A DNA stretch of 64,000 bases from Chryseobacterium kimseyorum (GCF_025971945.1 NZ_JAPDHW010000004.1:124001-188000), one strand, 5' to 3'. Positions 33,077 through 45,051 are shown, numbered from the stretch's first letter. Made by a program: numbers and translations. The notes: generated from the letters alone by a model not told the origin.

Positions 33077-35014
33077 TTATTTTTTAATCAAACTCATCAC
33101 CTGATTTTCACTGTCTGAAATTACTTTCCAGATTTGTTTGAAGGCAGGATAATATTCTTTGGGATAATCTGCACTTGCAATTTCAAATTTGGAAACGGTA
33201 ACAATCTTATTATCCTTTTTTTCTACAATGTACGAATAGCTTATTTCTTTATCTTCTGTCACAATTTTCTTACTTTTCGGCAAATCTGCAACTTCATATC
33301 CCTCCGGAATTTCGATCTCTACGATTTTTATTTTACTGATTGGCGAGATAAAATCAATCATGTATTTTCTTTCCTCCTGCTGATCAAAATCGTTGGTGTT
33401 TTGATGAAGAAACAGTAAAGGGTTGATGATTTTTCTTTTCCCTAAATCATCGATCATATTACCCGAGGCAAAACTCATTGTAGATCTAAATTCTCCAGTA
33501 TCCAAAACTCTTGAATTGATATTGGAGAAGTCTACTGAGAAATTTTCCTTATACTGTTTTCTGTAGGTGTCAGGATTTTCGTCAAAATTTTCCTTTGCGT
33601 TTAAAGCCAGCAAACCTTCATCGTCATCCTGATATTGCCCTGTTACAGTGCCGTCAGGATTTATTTTTGCCTTAGTTGTGTGAGTAGAATAACTTTTTTT
33701 AATATTATTCAGTGAAATAACTTCCGCTTTTTCGTCTCTCAGTAAAAGGCCGTTGCTGTTCCAAACTCTTCCAGGAAGAATACCTTCCTTCGACTGTTTT
33801 GACGTCGCATCAAACAGATATACATCTTTACCAATTTCTACAGCTGCAATTACGTAATTGAAGTTTCCGATGTTTGGAAAAGTAAGGTTTACAAATCCGT
33901 TTTTCACAGTGGAAATCAAGATTGGATATGCTTTTAATTTTTCAGCTCTCAACATATTGATCAGCATCAGATTCAGATCGCCGGTATTTCCTGTTTTAGT
34001 TTTCACCAAATCTCTAATTCCATTTTCAGTGTAGAAACCGTAGGTCTGATTCCATGTGTAAGAATTTTTTACAAAATCGAAAATAGCATTTGCCTTTTTC
34101 AGTTCGTCTTTTTCTTCAGATACATTTTTAGGAATCAGATCTTTCACCAATCTGTCTTTCTTATACTGTTGGCCAAATTCATCATTTTCCCAAAGACTTT
34201 TCCGTATATCTTCCCATGTAGATGTGTACGTTTTCAAACCATTATTGAAATACGTTGAATGTAGCTCAGCACGAATCTTCGTTCTGTAATTATCACTGTT
34301 CTTTACAAACTTTTCTCCTTTAAAAGCCTTTACATTTTCATACGCAAATCTATAGGTCTTAGAATCCATACCATATAAAAACTCTTCACCTACTTTTTGA
34401 TATTTTGGTTTCAGACTTCCTGTAAAATCTATATGATAAGACATATTATTGGGTGCGTCCAGAACGTATTCAGAATACATCGCCGGCGTGTCCAGTTCCA
34501 TATATATCACAGGAATTTCATATAAAAATGGGGAATTAACCTGATACTGGTATTCGATCACCGAACCGTTTTTAATGTTTGGAAATGCAAATTTATTAAC
34601 GGTGGTGTATTTATTTTCTTTCGACTTGAATTTTGAACTCTTATCAACTTTTGTCTCCTCTATCTTATCATTTTCAAGATTATAAACGTAAGCTTTTATA
34701 GAACCCAGAGTTTCTTTGCTCCCTGAATTATTCTCACGCAGCGGGATTTCTAGGTTTAACCAATCTTCAGATTTGTCTTTGTCATAGATTTTCACTCTGT
34801 ATACATAATCTTTTACCAGCTGTCCGTTATAAGGATCTACACGGTAATGTATAGAACGGTAAATAATTTCAGCAGGAGCTTTATCATCAATATTTGACTT
34901 TGCCTTTTTTAAATCTTCAATAGTGAATTTAGGCATTTTAAGAAATTCATGCTTCTGAGCAGACACAACAGAGCCCATCACGCTTACACAAACAATTAAA
35001 AGTATTTTTTTCAT
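33077..35014 (-). CDS. DUF3857 protein with degenerate transglutaminase domain (paralog)
   Basis: A 645-residue exported protein (signal MKKILLIVCVSVMGSVVSAQ) with the same three-part plan as its downstream neighbour. The transglutaminase-like region reads KTGNTGDLNLMLINML where an active enzyme has GDC, and FNYVIAAVEIGKDVYLFDAT where active members have His, so both Cys and His are replaced and Asp is kept. Identity with the neighbour is strongest in the C-terminal about 30 residues, which point to a recent duplication. Genes before and after lie 2-3 bases away, so all three are one transcription unit. Confidence 0.8.
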   Translation of the reverse strand: MKKILLIVCVSVMGSVVSAQKHEFLKMPKFTIEDLKKAKSNIDDKAPAEIIYRSIHYRVDPYNGQLVKDYVYRVKIYDKDKSEDWLNLEIPLRENNSGSKETLGSIKAYVYNLENDKIEETKVDKSSKFKSKENKYTTVNKFAFPNIKNGSVIEYQYQVNSPFLYEIPVIYMELDTPAMYSEYVLDAPNNMSYHIDFTGSLKPKYQKVGEEFLYGMDSKTYRFAYENVKAFKGEKFVKNSDNYRTKIRAELHSTYFNNGLKTYTSTWEDIRKSLWENDEFGQQYKKDRLVKDLIPKNVSEEKDELKKANAIFDFVKNSYTWNQTYGFYTENGIRDLVKTKTGNTGDLNLMLINMLRAEKLKAYPILISTVKNGFVNLTFPNIGNFNYVIAAVEIGKDVYLFDATSKQSKEGILPGRVWNSNGLLLRDEKAEVISLNNIKKSYSTHTTKAKINPDGTVTGQYQDDDEGLLALNAKENFDENPDTYRKQYKENFSVDFSNINSRVLDTGEFRSTMSFASGNMIDDLGKRKIINPLLFLHQNTNDFDQQEERKYMIDFISPISKIKIVEIEIPEGYEVADLPKSKKIVTEDKEISYSYIVEKKDNKIVTVSKFEIASADYPKEYYPAFKQIWKVISDSENQVMSLIKK

Positions 35015-35016
35015 CT

Positions 35017-36912
35017 TTATGATTTTTTGGATATCAGGATTTTTGAATTATCAGCATTCATTATTTTTTTTCTGAAATTGATGTAATCGTTGTATTTTTC
35101 TTTAGAATAAATTCCCTTTTTAATATTTACATTTCTCTTAACAATGATCTTGTCTTCTTTTTTCTCAAATGAAAGGATATAGGTTCCAAAATCTGACGTT
35201 AGAATTCCGTTTTGCGGGATCTCTTCAACGACGTAGTTTACCGGAATCTGATAAACAATTTCATAGTCATCTTCGTACGAAAACCTGTTTTCAAATGGAA
35301 GCTGTCGATTTTCATCTGTATGATAAAAGCCGGAAGAATACATAGGTACAGCCCTGAAAATAAAGCTGTCACCCATCATCTTCGAATAATTGGAAGCCTT
35401 AAAATTTAAATCAAAATCTATAGAAGCCAAATCTTTATTATTCACGAAATTATTCATCTCAACATTTTCAAAATTCAGACTTGAAAATTTAGATTTCATC
35501 GCTTCATTTTTATCTTTTTGAGACAGTGAAACATACATTAAATTAAAGTCATACTGATTTCCTGTGTATGAGAATTTACCCTTTCCTGAAATAGTCTTAT
35601 CAGGATTGATCTGAATAGTAAGTAGCTGTTTCTCTTTACTCTGCTGGGACGTGTAGCTCGGAGTTTCCATAATATCGATGCCGGTAGACTTTACTGCCAG
35701 GACATTTCTGTCTGTTGTATTATAACTCAGGTGATTATAAGCGATATCCTGCGAAGTATTCTCCAACCAGATATTTCCCTTCTCCGTAGGTATGACTAAA
35801 ATCGCATGGTTACCACCCATTTTTGGAAAATCAACATCAAAACTTACCGGTGAAGAATTAGAGTTAATAATTGCGTAATATGAAGGTATACCTGCTTCAT
35901 CCAAAAGTGTTTTCATGTAGTTCGAAAGACCTTTGCAATCACCGTAACCCTTTTTCTGCACCTCATCCGGCATCATCGGCTGCCAGCCGCCAATTCCCAG
36001 AGCCACAAAAATATACCTTGTTTTGCTCTGCATGTACTGATAGATTTTCTTTACTTTATCTTCAGTACTTCCTGTAAGATTAAGCGCTGCAATTTCAGAT
36101 TTAATCTGCGGTGTAGAAACAGACACCGGCGTCAGCAAATTGTTATGATACCATAATCCGAAATCCTTCCAGGACGTAATATTTCCTTTTTTGCCAACGA
36201 GATTAAACTGATCTAACGAGAAGCTGACCTTGGGCAAAATTTTCTGCGGGTTTGGAACCAGTTCTGCATTTTCTATTGCCGGAATATTCTGATACGTGTA
36301 CGTTTTTTCGTTTCCACCATCCTGAATTTCAACGTTTGCATATTTGAAAGGTGACTCGTAAGTTTTCGAACGGAGATTTATTCCTGATCTATTGACAATT
36401 TTAAAACTGCTTTTCTGCAAAGAAATATTGTAAGAATTGAATGGCACAAAATCCGGAATAAAAACAGTGTTCTCATCTTTCTGATCATAACTGAATTCTA
36501 CAGTGTAAGGAAATGATGTAGGCGTATACGGCAAAACCATGGCTCGGCTTTCTGAATAGAATGTACCTTGAGAGTTGGCTGACACATCAGAGAAATCATT
36601 TTTAGAATAAGTCTTAATCTTAGCCCCTTTGTCGTCATACACAGTTACTTTCACATTTGAAATGACATCACCTTTTTCGTAAAAAATCTTAGGAATAGAA
36701 TAACTGACAGCATCTTTATTTAAAATTGTAACTACTGAAAGATTTCTGTAAACAATTTCATCGATCTTGTTTATTTCGACCACTGTGCTTTCATTTCTAA
36801 TGACAACACTTGCATTTTTCTTTAAATTTTCACTGATTTCCGATACAGGATAGCTTTGTGCATAATACACTGATGCTAATGTAAAAGCGCCTAAACAAAG
36901 AAATTTCATCAT
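35017..36912 (-). CDS. DUF3857 protein with intact transglutaminase-like domain
   Basis: A 631-residue exported protein (signal near MMKFLCLGAFTLASVYYAQ). A DUF3857 domain (about residues 50-230) is followed by a transglutaminase-like domain with Cys326 in KGYGDCKGLSNYM, His369 in GGNHAILVI and Asp389 in ENTSQDIA, a complete Cys-His-Asp triad, and then a C-terminal DUF2569-like/beta region. This first gene of the tandem keeps the catalytic residues that its two paralogs have lost. The cluster faces the periplasm or outer membrane. The physiological substrate of DUF3857 proteins is not known to me. Operon order: this gene, then the two degenerate paralogs. Confidence 0.82.
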   Translation of the reverse strand: MMKFLCLGAFTLASVYYAQSYPVSEISENLKKNASVVIRNESTVVEINKIDEIVYRNLSVVTILNKDAVSYSIPKIFYEKGDVISNVKVTVYDDKGAKIKTYSKNDFSDVSANSQGTFYSESRAMVLPYTPTSFPYTVEFSYDQKDENTVFIPDFVPFNSYNISLQKSSFKIVNRSGINLRSKTYESPFKYANVEIQDGGNEKTYTYQNIPAIENAELVPNPQKILPKVSFSLDQFNLVGKKGNITSWKDFGLWYHNNLLTPVSVSTPQIKSEIAALNLTGSTEDKVKKIYQYMQSKTRYIFVALGIGGWQPMMPDEVQKKGYGDCKGLSNYMKTLLDEAGIPSYYAIINSNSSPVSFDVDFPKMGGNHAILVIPTEKGNIWLENTSQDIAYNHLSYNTTDRNVLAVKSTGIDIMETPSYTSQQSKEKQLLTIQINPDKTISGKGKFSYTGNQYDFNLMYVSLSQKDKNEAMKSKFSSLNFENVEMNNFVNNKDLASIDFDLNFKASNYSKMMGDSFIFRAVPMYSSGFYHTDENRQLPFENRFSYEDDYEIVYQIPVNYVVEEIPQNGILTSDFGTYILSFEKKEDKIIVKRNVNIKKGIYSKEKYNDYINFRKKIMNADNSKILISKKS

Positions 36913-37000
36913 GGTTATTGATTTATCCCAAAAATATAAAAATTCTTAATAAAATGTTAAATTATTATCATGAATATGAGAATTAATTTTATCAGGCATA

Positions 37001-37026
37001 AAAAAAGCTCCATAAAATGGAGCTTT
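37001..37026 (-). terminator. Terminator after gyrB
   Basis: AAAGCTCCAT / ATGGAGCTTT stem with a three-base AAA loop and a minus-strand T-run, 22 bases after the gyrB stop. Confidence 0.85.
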
Positions 37027-37047
37027 CAGTATATTTAGAAATGATGA

Positions 37048-39054
<2,007 letters not shown>

Positions 39055-39213
39055 TTACTTCTTAAAATATCAGAATTTATGCTAAAAAACAGAACGTTTT
39101 TTAAAGATAAAAAACAATAAAGTTACAACTGAATGTCCAAATAATTGTAATGTTTTAAATCATATAAAGTTACCCTAAATTTATCCGTAACTTTCAGCTG
39201 AAAAATTAAAAAT

Positions 39214-40557
39214 ATGGACGATTTCTTAGCTGCACGGGCCCAAATGGCACTCTCATTAGGATTTCACATTATCTTCGCCTGCGTAGGAATGGTAATGCCT
39301 TTTCTCATGGCTTTTGCCCACTGGAAATATCTGAAAACGGGAAACGAAATTTATAAAGGCCTTACCAAAGCATGGAGTAAAGGCGTTGCTATTTTGTTTG
39401 CTACCGGAGCTGTATCAGGAACGATGCTTTCTTTCGAGCTGGGACTTCTGTGGCCCGGTTTTATGAAACACGCGGGACCGATTTTCGGAATGCCGTTTTC
39501 TTTAGAAGGTACAGCATTTTTCATTGAAGCTATCGCCATCGGATTTTTTCTTTACGGTTGGGATAAATTCAATAAATGGTTTCACTGGTTTTGCGGATTT
39601 TTGGTTGGTCTAAGTGGATTAGCCTCAGGAATTCTGGTTGTTGCAGCGAATGCCTGGATGAATTCACCTACAGGTTTTGATTATATAAATGGAGAATACG
39701 TTAATATCGACCCTATAAAAGCCATGTTCAATGAAGCGTGGTTTCCTCAGGCTCTACACATGACGGTCGCGGCATTTTGTGCGACAGGATTTGCAGTTGC
39801 AGGAGTTCATGCTTTTTTAATTATGAGAAAAAAGAATGTGGAATTTCATACCAACGCATTTAGAATTGCGGCTGCGTTTGCGATGATTGGTGCCTTTGGC
39901 GCTCCTTTGAGTGGTGACGTTGCCGCAAAATCTGTTGCAGAAAGACAGCCTATAAAATTAGCTGCTATGGAAGCACATTTTGAAACTGAAAAAGGTGCAG
40001 CTTTTGTGATTGGCGGAATTCCTGATGAAGAAAAAGGCGAAATCAATTATGCTTTAAAAATTCCAAAAGTATTAAGTTTTCTGGCAACCAATGATTTTAA
40101 TGCGGAAGTGACAGGTCTTAATGATTTTCCTAAAGATGAATGGCCGCCCGTTGCTGTTGTACATTACGCTTTCCAGATTATGATTTTCTTTGGAGTTGTG
40201 ATGATCTCCATCGGAAGTCTTTATCTCTACGCTTTCTTTTTCAAAAAAGATTGGTTACATAAAAACTGGTTACTCAAAACATTTCTTTTCGCCACACCCT
40301 TCGGATATATTGCTTTGGAGGCCGGCTGGACGGTCACCGAAGTGGGCAGACAACCCTGGATTATTTACGGAATTATGAGAACGGCAGATGCCGTAACTCC
40401 AATGCCCGGAATTCAGTATTCATTTTACTTTTTTACGGCGATTTTCATTTCACTGTCATTAATTATTATATTTCTTCTCAACAGACAGATCAAAATGGTT
40501 CCAAAACTTTACGACCCTACAGACGCGCAGTTTAACTCTAAAAACAAAAAATCATGA
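39214..40557 (+). CDS. cydA: Cytochrome bd oxidase subunit I
   Basis: Quinol oxidase with high oxygen affinity; subunit I binds hemes b558, b595 and d. The 447-residue membrane protein has the heme-ligand His in SLGFHIIFACVGM (His18), conserved RAQ-type start (LAARAQMALS), GTMLSFELGLLWPGFM, the second His ligand region and GRQPWIIYGIMRTADAV. The Q-loop is short, as in the cyanide-insensitive/short-Q-loop group. The next gene, cydB, overlaps by 4 bases (ATGA). Menaquinol is the expected donor, as the ubiE-type gene at 10.9 kb suggests. Confidence 0.96.
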   Translation: MDDFLAARAQMALSLGFHIIFACVGMVMPFLMAFAHWKYLKTGNEIYKGLTKAWSKGVAILFATGAVSGTMLSFELGLLWPGFMKHAGPIFGMPFSLEGTAFFIEAIAIGFFLYGWDKFNKWFHWFCGFLVGLSGLASGILVVAANAWMNSPTGFDYINGEYVNIDPIKAMFNEAWFPQALHMTVAAFCATGFAVAGVHAFLIMRKKNVEFHTNAFRIAAAFAMIGAFGAPLSGDVAAKSVAERQPIKLAAMEAHFETEKGAAFVIGGIPDEEKGEINYALKIPKVLSFLATNDFNAEVTGLNDFPKDEWPPVAVVHYAFQIMIFFGVVMISIGSLYLYAFFFKKDWLHKNWLLKTFLFATPFGYIALEAGWTVTEVGRQPWIIYGIMRTADAVTPMPGIQYSFYFFTAIFISLSLIIIFLLNRQIKMVPKLYDPTDAQFNSKNKKS

Positions 40558-41567
40558 TCTACGTTGTTATTGGTTTTCTATGGCTTTCCGTATGTCTTTA
40601 TGTGATTTTGGGTGGCGCTGATTTCGGAGCAGGGATTGTGGAATTAATGACCAAAAAGAAAAACAGAAAGTACACCGAAAAAATTATGTACGAATCGATT
40701 GCGCCCATTTGGGAAGCCAACCACATGTGGCTGATCATTGCGATTGTGATTCTGTTCGTCGGTTTCCCTGAAATTTACACCACGATGTCCACTTACCTTC
40801 ACATTCCTCTGGTGATGATGTTGGTGGGTATTATCGCAAGAGGAACTGCGTTTACCTTCAGACACTACGATGCCGTGGAAGACCGTTGGCAGATTATTTA
40901 TACGCAGATCTTTTATTATGCAAGTCTTTTAACGCCATTTTTCTTAGGCTTAATCGCTGCTGCAACGGTTTCGCAATCAATTAATCCTGATGCTAAAAAC
41001 TTTTTAGATTTATATATTTTCAGCTGGCTGAATTGGTTTGGCGTCTCCGTAGGATTGTTTACGGTTTCACTTTGTGCTTATCTGGCGTCCATTTTTTCTT
41101 TGCGCGAAATCAGCGACCGTTTGGAATTAGGATTAATGATTAAAAAAGCACATCAGACCATGATTTTTGTGGTGATTACAGGATTATTGGTCTTCCTTGC
41201 CGCATATCTTTCCGGAATTCCTTTAACAAAATGGATTTTTTCTAAACCATTAGGTGTGATGTCAATTTCTTTTGCTACGGTTTCGTTAGGTTTAATTTTA
41301 AGAGCGATGCATAAAAGAAAACTGCTTCCGGTGAGAGCTTTGGCTGGATTTCAAATTATCATGATTCTGGTTGCAGCAACCTATCAGCACAACCCGGATA
41401 TTATTCTTTTAGGAAACGGACAACACCTTTCTTTATTGAAACACATTGCAGCTGAAAAAACGATTTCTGTGCTGGGCTGGGGATTGATTTTGGGATCGAT
41501 TTTTATTCTTCCATTTTTATTTTATCTGATGTTTTCGTTTTCAAAGGCATCAAAGAAACGGTCTTAA
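40554..41567 (+). CDS. cydB: Cytochrome bd oxidase subunit II
   Basis: Subunit II stabilises the hemes of subunit I in the bd oxidase. The 337-residue protein has eight or nine TM helices and family motifs: WLSVCLYVILGGADFGAGIV near the N-terminus, PIWEANHMWLI with the conserved Trp, and GIIARGTAFTFRHYD. It overlaps cydA by 4 bases, so the pair is translationally coupled. No cydX-like small gene or cydDC pair follows; the 294 bases after it hold nothing that I can call. Confidence 0.95.
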   Translation: MIYVVIGFLWLSVCLYVILGGADFGAGIVELMTKKKNRKYTEKIMYESIAPIWEANHMWLIIAIVILFVGFPEIYTTMSTYLHIPLVMMLVGIIARGTAFTFRHYDAVEDRWQIIYTQIFYYASLLTPFFLGLIAAATVSQSINPDAKNFLDLYIFSWLNWFGVSVGLFTVSLCAYLASIFSLREISDRLELGLMIKKAHQTMIFVVITGLLVFLAAYLSGIPLTKWIFSKPLGVMSISFATVSLGLILRAMHKRKLLPVRALAGFQIIMILVAATYQHNPDIILLGNGQHLSLLKHIAAEKTISVLGWGLILGSIFILPFLFYLMFSFSKASKKRS

Positions 41568-41861
41568 TTTAAATAGACTTAATTCGTTTGGATACTGAAA
41601 AATAGTAACTTAAAATTTACACTCATTTCCTTTAAACTCATGCAAACATTAATTAAAAGATAATGGGATACATTTTATTTAAAATCAACTTCAGATTCCA
41701 TTTAATTTGGATGGTTTAAGTAAAACTGAATGCGGAAAGATTTCTATTTAAAAAAAGAAAATTTGAAATTGTAAAAAATCGTAGAAATATTTTCTCATAA
41801 CTGTTACCATAAAAAAACAGAAGCTGATACATGAAGTTCTTTAATAACACAGAGCTTAATT

Positions 41862-42689
41862 TTATTTTTTAAGCAAAACCAGCTCCACTCTCCTGTTCTT
41901 GACACGGTCGGCTTCAGTAATTTCGGGATAAACAACAGGATTAAGATGACCCAATCCCAAAACTTTGATTCTGGCTGAGTCAATTCCCTGCTTCAATAAA
42001 TATTCTTCAATAGAATTTGCTCTCGTCCATGAAAGATTAAAGGTTCCCAAATCTGCATCTTCGCCATCAAAATTTTCGTAGTCACAACAGATGTGGCCCT
42101 GCAGTTCAACTTCTAAGTCAGGATTTTCTTTCAGAAGTTTATACAGTCTGAACAAATTTGTATTTGCGCTTGGAAGCCAGACATGTCGCCCTCCAAAAAA
42201 ATTCACATTAGGCAGTGAAAAAGTATCTTTCACCTTCATCGTTGTGGTTTTTGAATCAAGAAAACTCGGAGGTGCTTTCCTTGAAATCTTCTCTCCTTTA
42301 TTGAATAATCGCTCAATAAAAATATCTACCCTCCTGTTTTTTGCACGCAGATCTTCTGTACTGTTATCGTTGATCTGTTTAGTAATTCCTAATCCAACTG
42401 AGGTGGAAAGTTTTATATTTTTGCCGACTCGCATTTGCAGATATTCGCTGACTGCTTTCGCCCGTTGTTCAGAAAGTTTTTTATTTAAATCTTCATTTCC
42501 AAGTGGATTTGAATTCCCGAAAATTCTGAAAGTAACATTCGATTTCAGCTGAGAAAGACTGTCTAATTTCTGTTTTGATTCTAAATCTAAATCAAAAGAA
42601 TTGTTTTTAAAATAAATTGATGTAAGTGTCTGTGCATCGATTTTAAGACAAAAAAGAAGAATAAAAACTGTCACAAAGTATTTCATCAT
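41862..42689 (-). CDS. Outer-membrane protein with two OmpA C-terminal-like domains
   Basis: A 275-residue exported protein (signal MMKYFVTVFILLFCLKIDAQ). It carries two copies of the OmpA peptidoglycan-binding fold: the first at about residues 24-133 (TSIYFKNNSFDLDLESKQKL; EQRAKAVSEYL; RAKNRRVDIFIE), the second at about 160-275 (VNFFGGRHVWLPSANTNL; VELQGHICC; WTRANSIEEYLLKQGID; RVKNRRVELVL). Each ends with the NRRV motif that forms the peptidoglycan-facing site. There is no N-terminal barrel, so it is probably periplasmic, bridging peptidoglycan through tandem domains. Neighbours give no specific hint. Confidence 0.85.
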   Translation of the reverse strand: MMKYFVTVFILLFCLKIDAQTLTSIYFKNNSFDLDLESKQKLDSLSQLKSNVTFRIFGNSNPLGNEDLNKKLSEQRAKAVSEYLQMRVGKNIKLSTSVGLGITKQINDNSTEDLRAKNRRVDIFIERLFNKGEKISRKAPPSFLDSKTTTMKVKDTFSLPNVNFFGGRHVWLPSANTNLFRLYKLLKENPDLEVELQGHICCDYENFDGEDADLGTFNLSWTRANSIEEYLLKQGIDSARIKVLGLGHLNPVVYPEITEADRVKNRRVELVLLKK

Positions 42690-42761
42690 TATTAGCTTTT
42701 ATAGTAAACGGAAAAATACTGATTTATTGTTTACAACAGAAAATCAAAATTCAATTAAAAA

Positions 42762-42790
42762 TAAAATAGCAGACTTTTCAGCCTGCTATC
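42762..42790 (-). terminator. Terminator after lysS
   Basis: Minus strand TAGCAG-gct-gaaa-agt-CTGCTA hairpin followed by TTTTATTTTT, 24 bases after the lysS stop. Confidence 0.7.
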
Positions 42791-42813
42791 TACTAATATC
42801 TTTTAAATGGTTT

Positions 42814-44514
42814 TTAAACCAACTTCATCAAAACATTCTCATCAATCTTCTCCACTTTCACCAAACCTCCTTTGGTCAAAGTTTTAGATGCCTTATCCCA
42901 TTTTTTTCCTGATAACTGACTTCTTTCCTTTACTTCAGCCAAAGAAAAAACTTCTTCACGGGAATTTAAAATCTCAAGAATCACTTTTTCATCTTCTCCC
43001 AGTTCAACCTGCGGAACAGTTTTTTCCGGCTTCATCTGTGGGAAGAACAACACTTCCTGAATGGAAGCGTTATCCGTTAAAAACATAATTAATCTGTCCA
43101 TACCGATTCCCATTCCTGAAGTTGGCGGCATTCCGTATTCCAAAGCTCTTAAGAAGTCTTCATCAATAAACTGTCCTGCTTCATCATCTCCTTTTTCAGC
43201 TAATTTTAACTGATCTTCGAAACGCTCTCTCTGGTCAATTGGATCATTTAATTCTGAATATGCATTGGCAATTTCTTTACCGCAAACCATCAGTTCAAAA
43301 CGCTCAGTAAGACCTTCCTGACTTCTGTGTTTCTTGGTTAAAGGTGACATTTCTACAGGATAATCGGTAATAAAAGTCGGCTGAATGAAGTTTCCTTCAC
43401 ATTTTTCACCAAAAATTTCGTCGATTAATTTTCCTTTCCCCATCGTCTCATTCACTTCAATTCCGATCGATTTAGCAAAATCAAACAATTCCTGCTCAGA
43501 TTTTCCTGTAATGTCGAAACCTGTGTATTTTTGAATCGCTTCCGTCATAGAAACTCTTGCGTATGGCGCTTTGAAATCAATTTCCTGATCACCAAATTTC
43601 GCTTTTGTAGTTCCGTTCACTGCGATGGCACAATGTTCAATCATTCTTTCGGTGAAATCCATCATCCAGTAATAATCTTTGTAGGCAACATAGATTTCCA
43701 TTACTGTAAACTCTGGGTTGTGGGTTCTGTCCATCCCTTCATTTCTGAAATTTTTAGAGAATTCATACACACCGTCAAAACCACCAACGATCAGTCTTTT
43801 AAGATACAGTTCGTTAGCAATTCTCATATATAGAGGAATATCCAAAGCATTGTGATGCGTGATGAAAGGTCTTGCAGCCGCTCCACCAGGGATCGCCTGT
43901 AAAACCGGAGTTTCAACTTCGATATACCCCGCATCATTGAAAAATTGACGCATTGCTGTGTACATTGTTGTTCTCTTCACGAAAGTTTCCTTTACCTGAG
44001 GATTTACAATTAAATCTACATAACGCTGTCTGTATCTTAATTCCGGATCGTTGAAAGCGTCGTGTACAACTCCATTTTCATCGGTTTTTGCCTGAGGAAG
44101 TGGTCTTAGAGTTTTAGTTAAAAGCGTAAAGTTTTTTACTAGAACTGTCATTTCTCCAACCTGAGTTGTGAAAAGTTCTCCTTCAATACCGATGATATCA
44201 CCGATGTCTAAAAGGTGTTTGTAAACGTCGTTGTATAATGTTTTGTCTTCTCCCGTACAGATTTCGTCACGGTTAAAATAGACCTGAATTTTACCTGTAG
44301 AATCCTGCAATTCAGCAAAAGAAGCCTTCCCCTGAATACGGCGGGACATCAGTCTGCCCGCAATCTTCACCTGTTTACTTTCAGAAAAATTCTGTTTTAT
44401 AGATTCTGTAGTATCTGTAACCGTGTATTCTTCTGCCGGGAATGCATTGATTCCCATTTCAACAAGCTTAGTCAGCTTTTCTCTTCTAATGATTTCCTGT
44501 TCTGATAATTGCAT
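42814..44514 (-). CDS. lysS: Lysyl-tRNA synthetase, class II, with C-terminal extension
   Basis: Charges tRNA-Lys. The 566-residue protein has the N-terminal OB fold (VKIAGRLMSRRIQGKASFAE near residues 49-68), motif 1 (FFNDAGYIEVETPVLQ near 192), motif 2 (FSKNFRNEGMDRTHNPEFT near 258) and motif 3 (GMPPTSGMGIGMDRLIMF near 462). E. coli LysRS ends soon after motif 3 at about 505 residues; here about 60 more residues follow VLFFPQMKPEKT, with a winged-helix-like pattern (EILNSREEVFSLAEVKERSQ). This extension is present in many Bacteroidetes LysRS. Whether it has a separate role is unknown to me. Terminator downstream. Confidence 0.97.
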   Translation of the reverse strand: MQLSEQEIIRREKLTKLVEMGINAFPAEEYTVTDTTESIKQNFSESKQVKIAGRLMSRRIQGKASFAELQDSTGKIQVYFNRDEICTGEDKTLYNDVYKHLLDIGDIIGIEGELFTTQVGEMTVLVKNFTLLTKTLRPLPQAKTDENGVVHDAFNDPELRYRQRYVDLIVNPQVKETFVKRTTMYTAMRQFFNDAGYIEVETPVLQAIPGGAAARPFITHHNALDIPLYMRIANELYLKRLIVGGFDGVYEFSKNFRNEGMDRTHNPEFTVMEIYVAYKDYYWMMDFTERMIEHCAIAVNGTTKAKFGDQEIDFKAPYARVSMTEAIQKYTGFDITGKSEQELFDFAKSIGIEVNETMGKGKLIDEIFGEKCEGNFIQPTFITDYPVEMSPLTKKHRSQEGLTERFELMVCGKEIANAYSELNDPIDQRERFEDQLKLAEKGDDEAGQFIDEDFLRALEYGMPPTSGMGIGMDRLIMFLTDNASIQEVLFFPQMKPEKTVPQVELGEDEKVILEILNSREEVFSLAEVKERSQLSGKKWDKASKTLTKGGLVKVEKIDENVLMKLV

Positions 44515-44663
44515 TATAATTCAATTTTTTCGAATTGCAAAAATAAGGAAATTTATAGGTTTATGGAAGTTAAATTTTTATTGCAAATTATACGGTAATC
44601 AACTCACACTTTAAGTTATAAAAATTCAATCGTGTTTAAGAATTTTAAAATTGAATCTTTAAG

Positions 44664-44740
44664 GCTTCGACAAGCTTTGCCTGACACTGTAGATTATTAA
44701 GCGTTTAGTATTAGAGATGTCACGCTGAGCTTGTCGAAGC
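44664..44740. repeat. REP-like inverted repeat
   Basis: Left arm GCTTCGACAAGCTTTGCCTGACA (44664-44686) and right arm TGTCACGCTGAGCTTGTCGAAGC (44718-44740) are imperfect inverted copies around a 31-base loop. The CTTCGACAAGCT core is of the REP/REPIN type mobilised by RAYT transposases in many bacteria. No RAYT is in the window. It lies in the 537-base spacer between lysS and rlmF, which has no gene I can support. Confidence 0.75.
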
Positions 44741-45051
44741 GTTCTCACACAATTATAGTTCATAATAAATTTGAAAGAAAATGGATTTACAACTGAACGC
44801 AAATTTCAAATACAATTAAATCTTAGTGAGAAATAAGTATTTGATTTGATTTGCTATTGTAAATGCATTGAAATTTTCAAAATCTTTATTGTCTGTGATA
44901 TATCCTTTACCACAATGTGCACAAAGGTTTTTCACGAGGTGCACAAAACATTGTGAACGTTGTGACATTCTTAGTGTTCTTTGTGGTAAAAAACCAAAGA
45001 TGACAAACAGCGGATAATCAAATTCAATTTTGGAGGTTTATCCTAATATAA

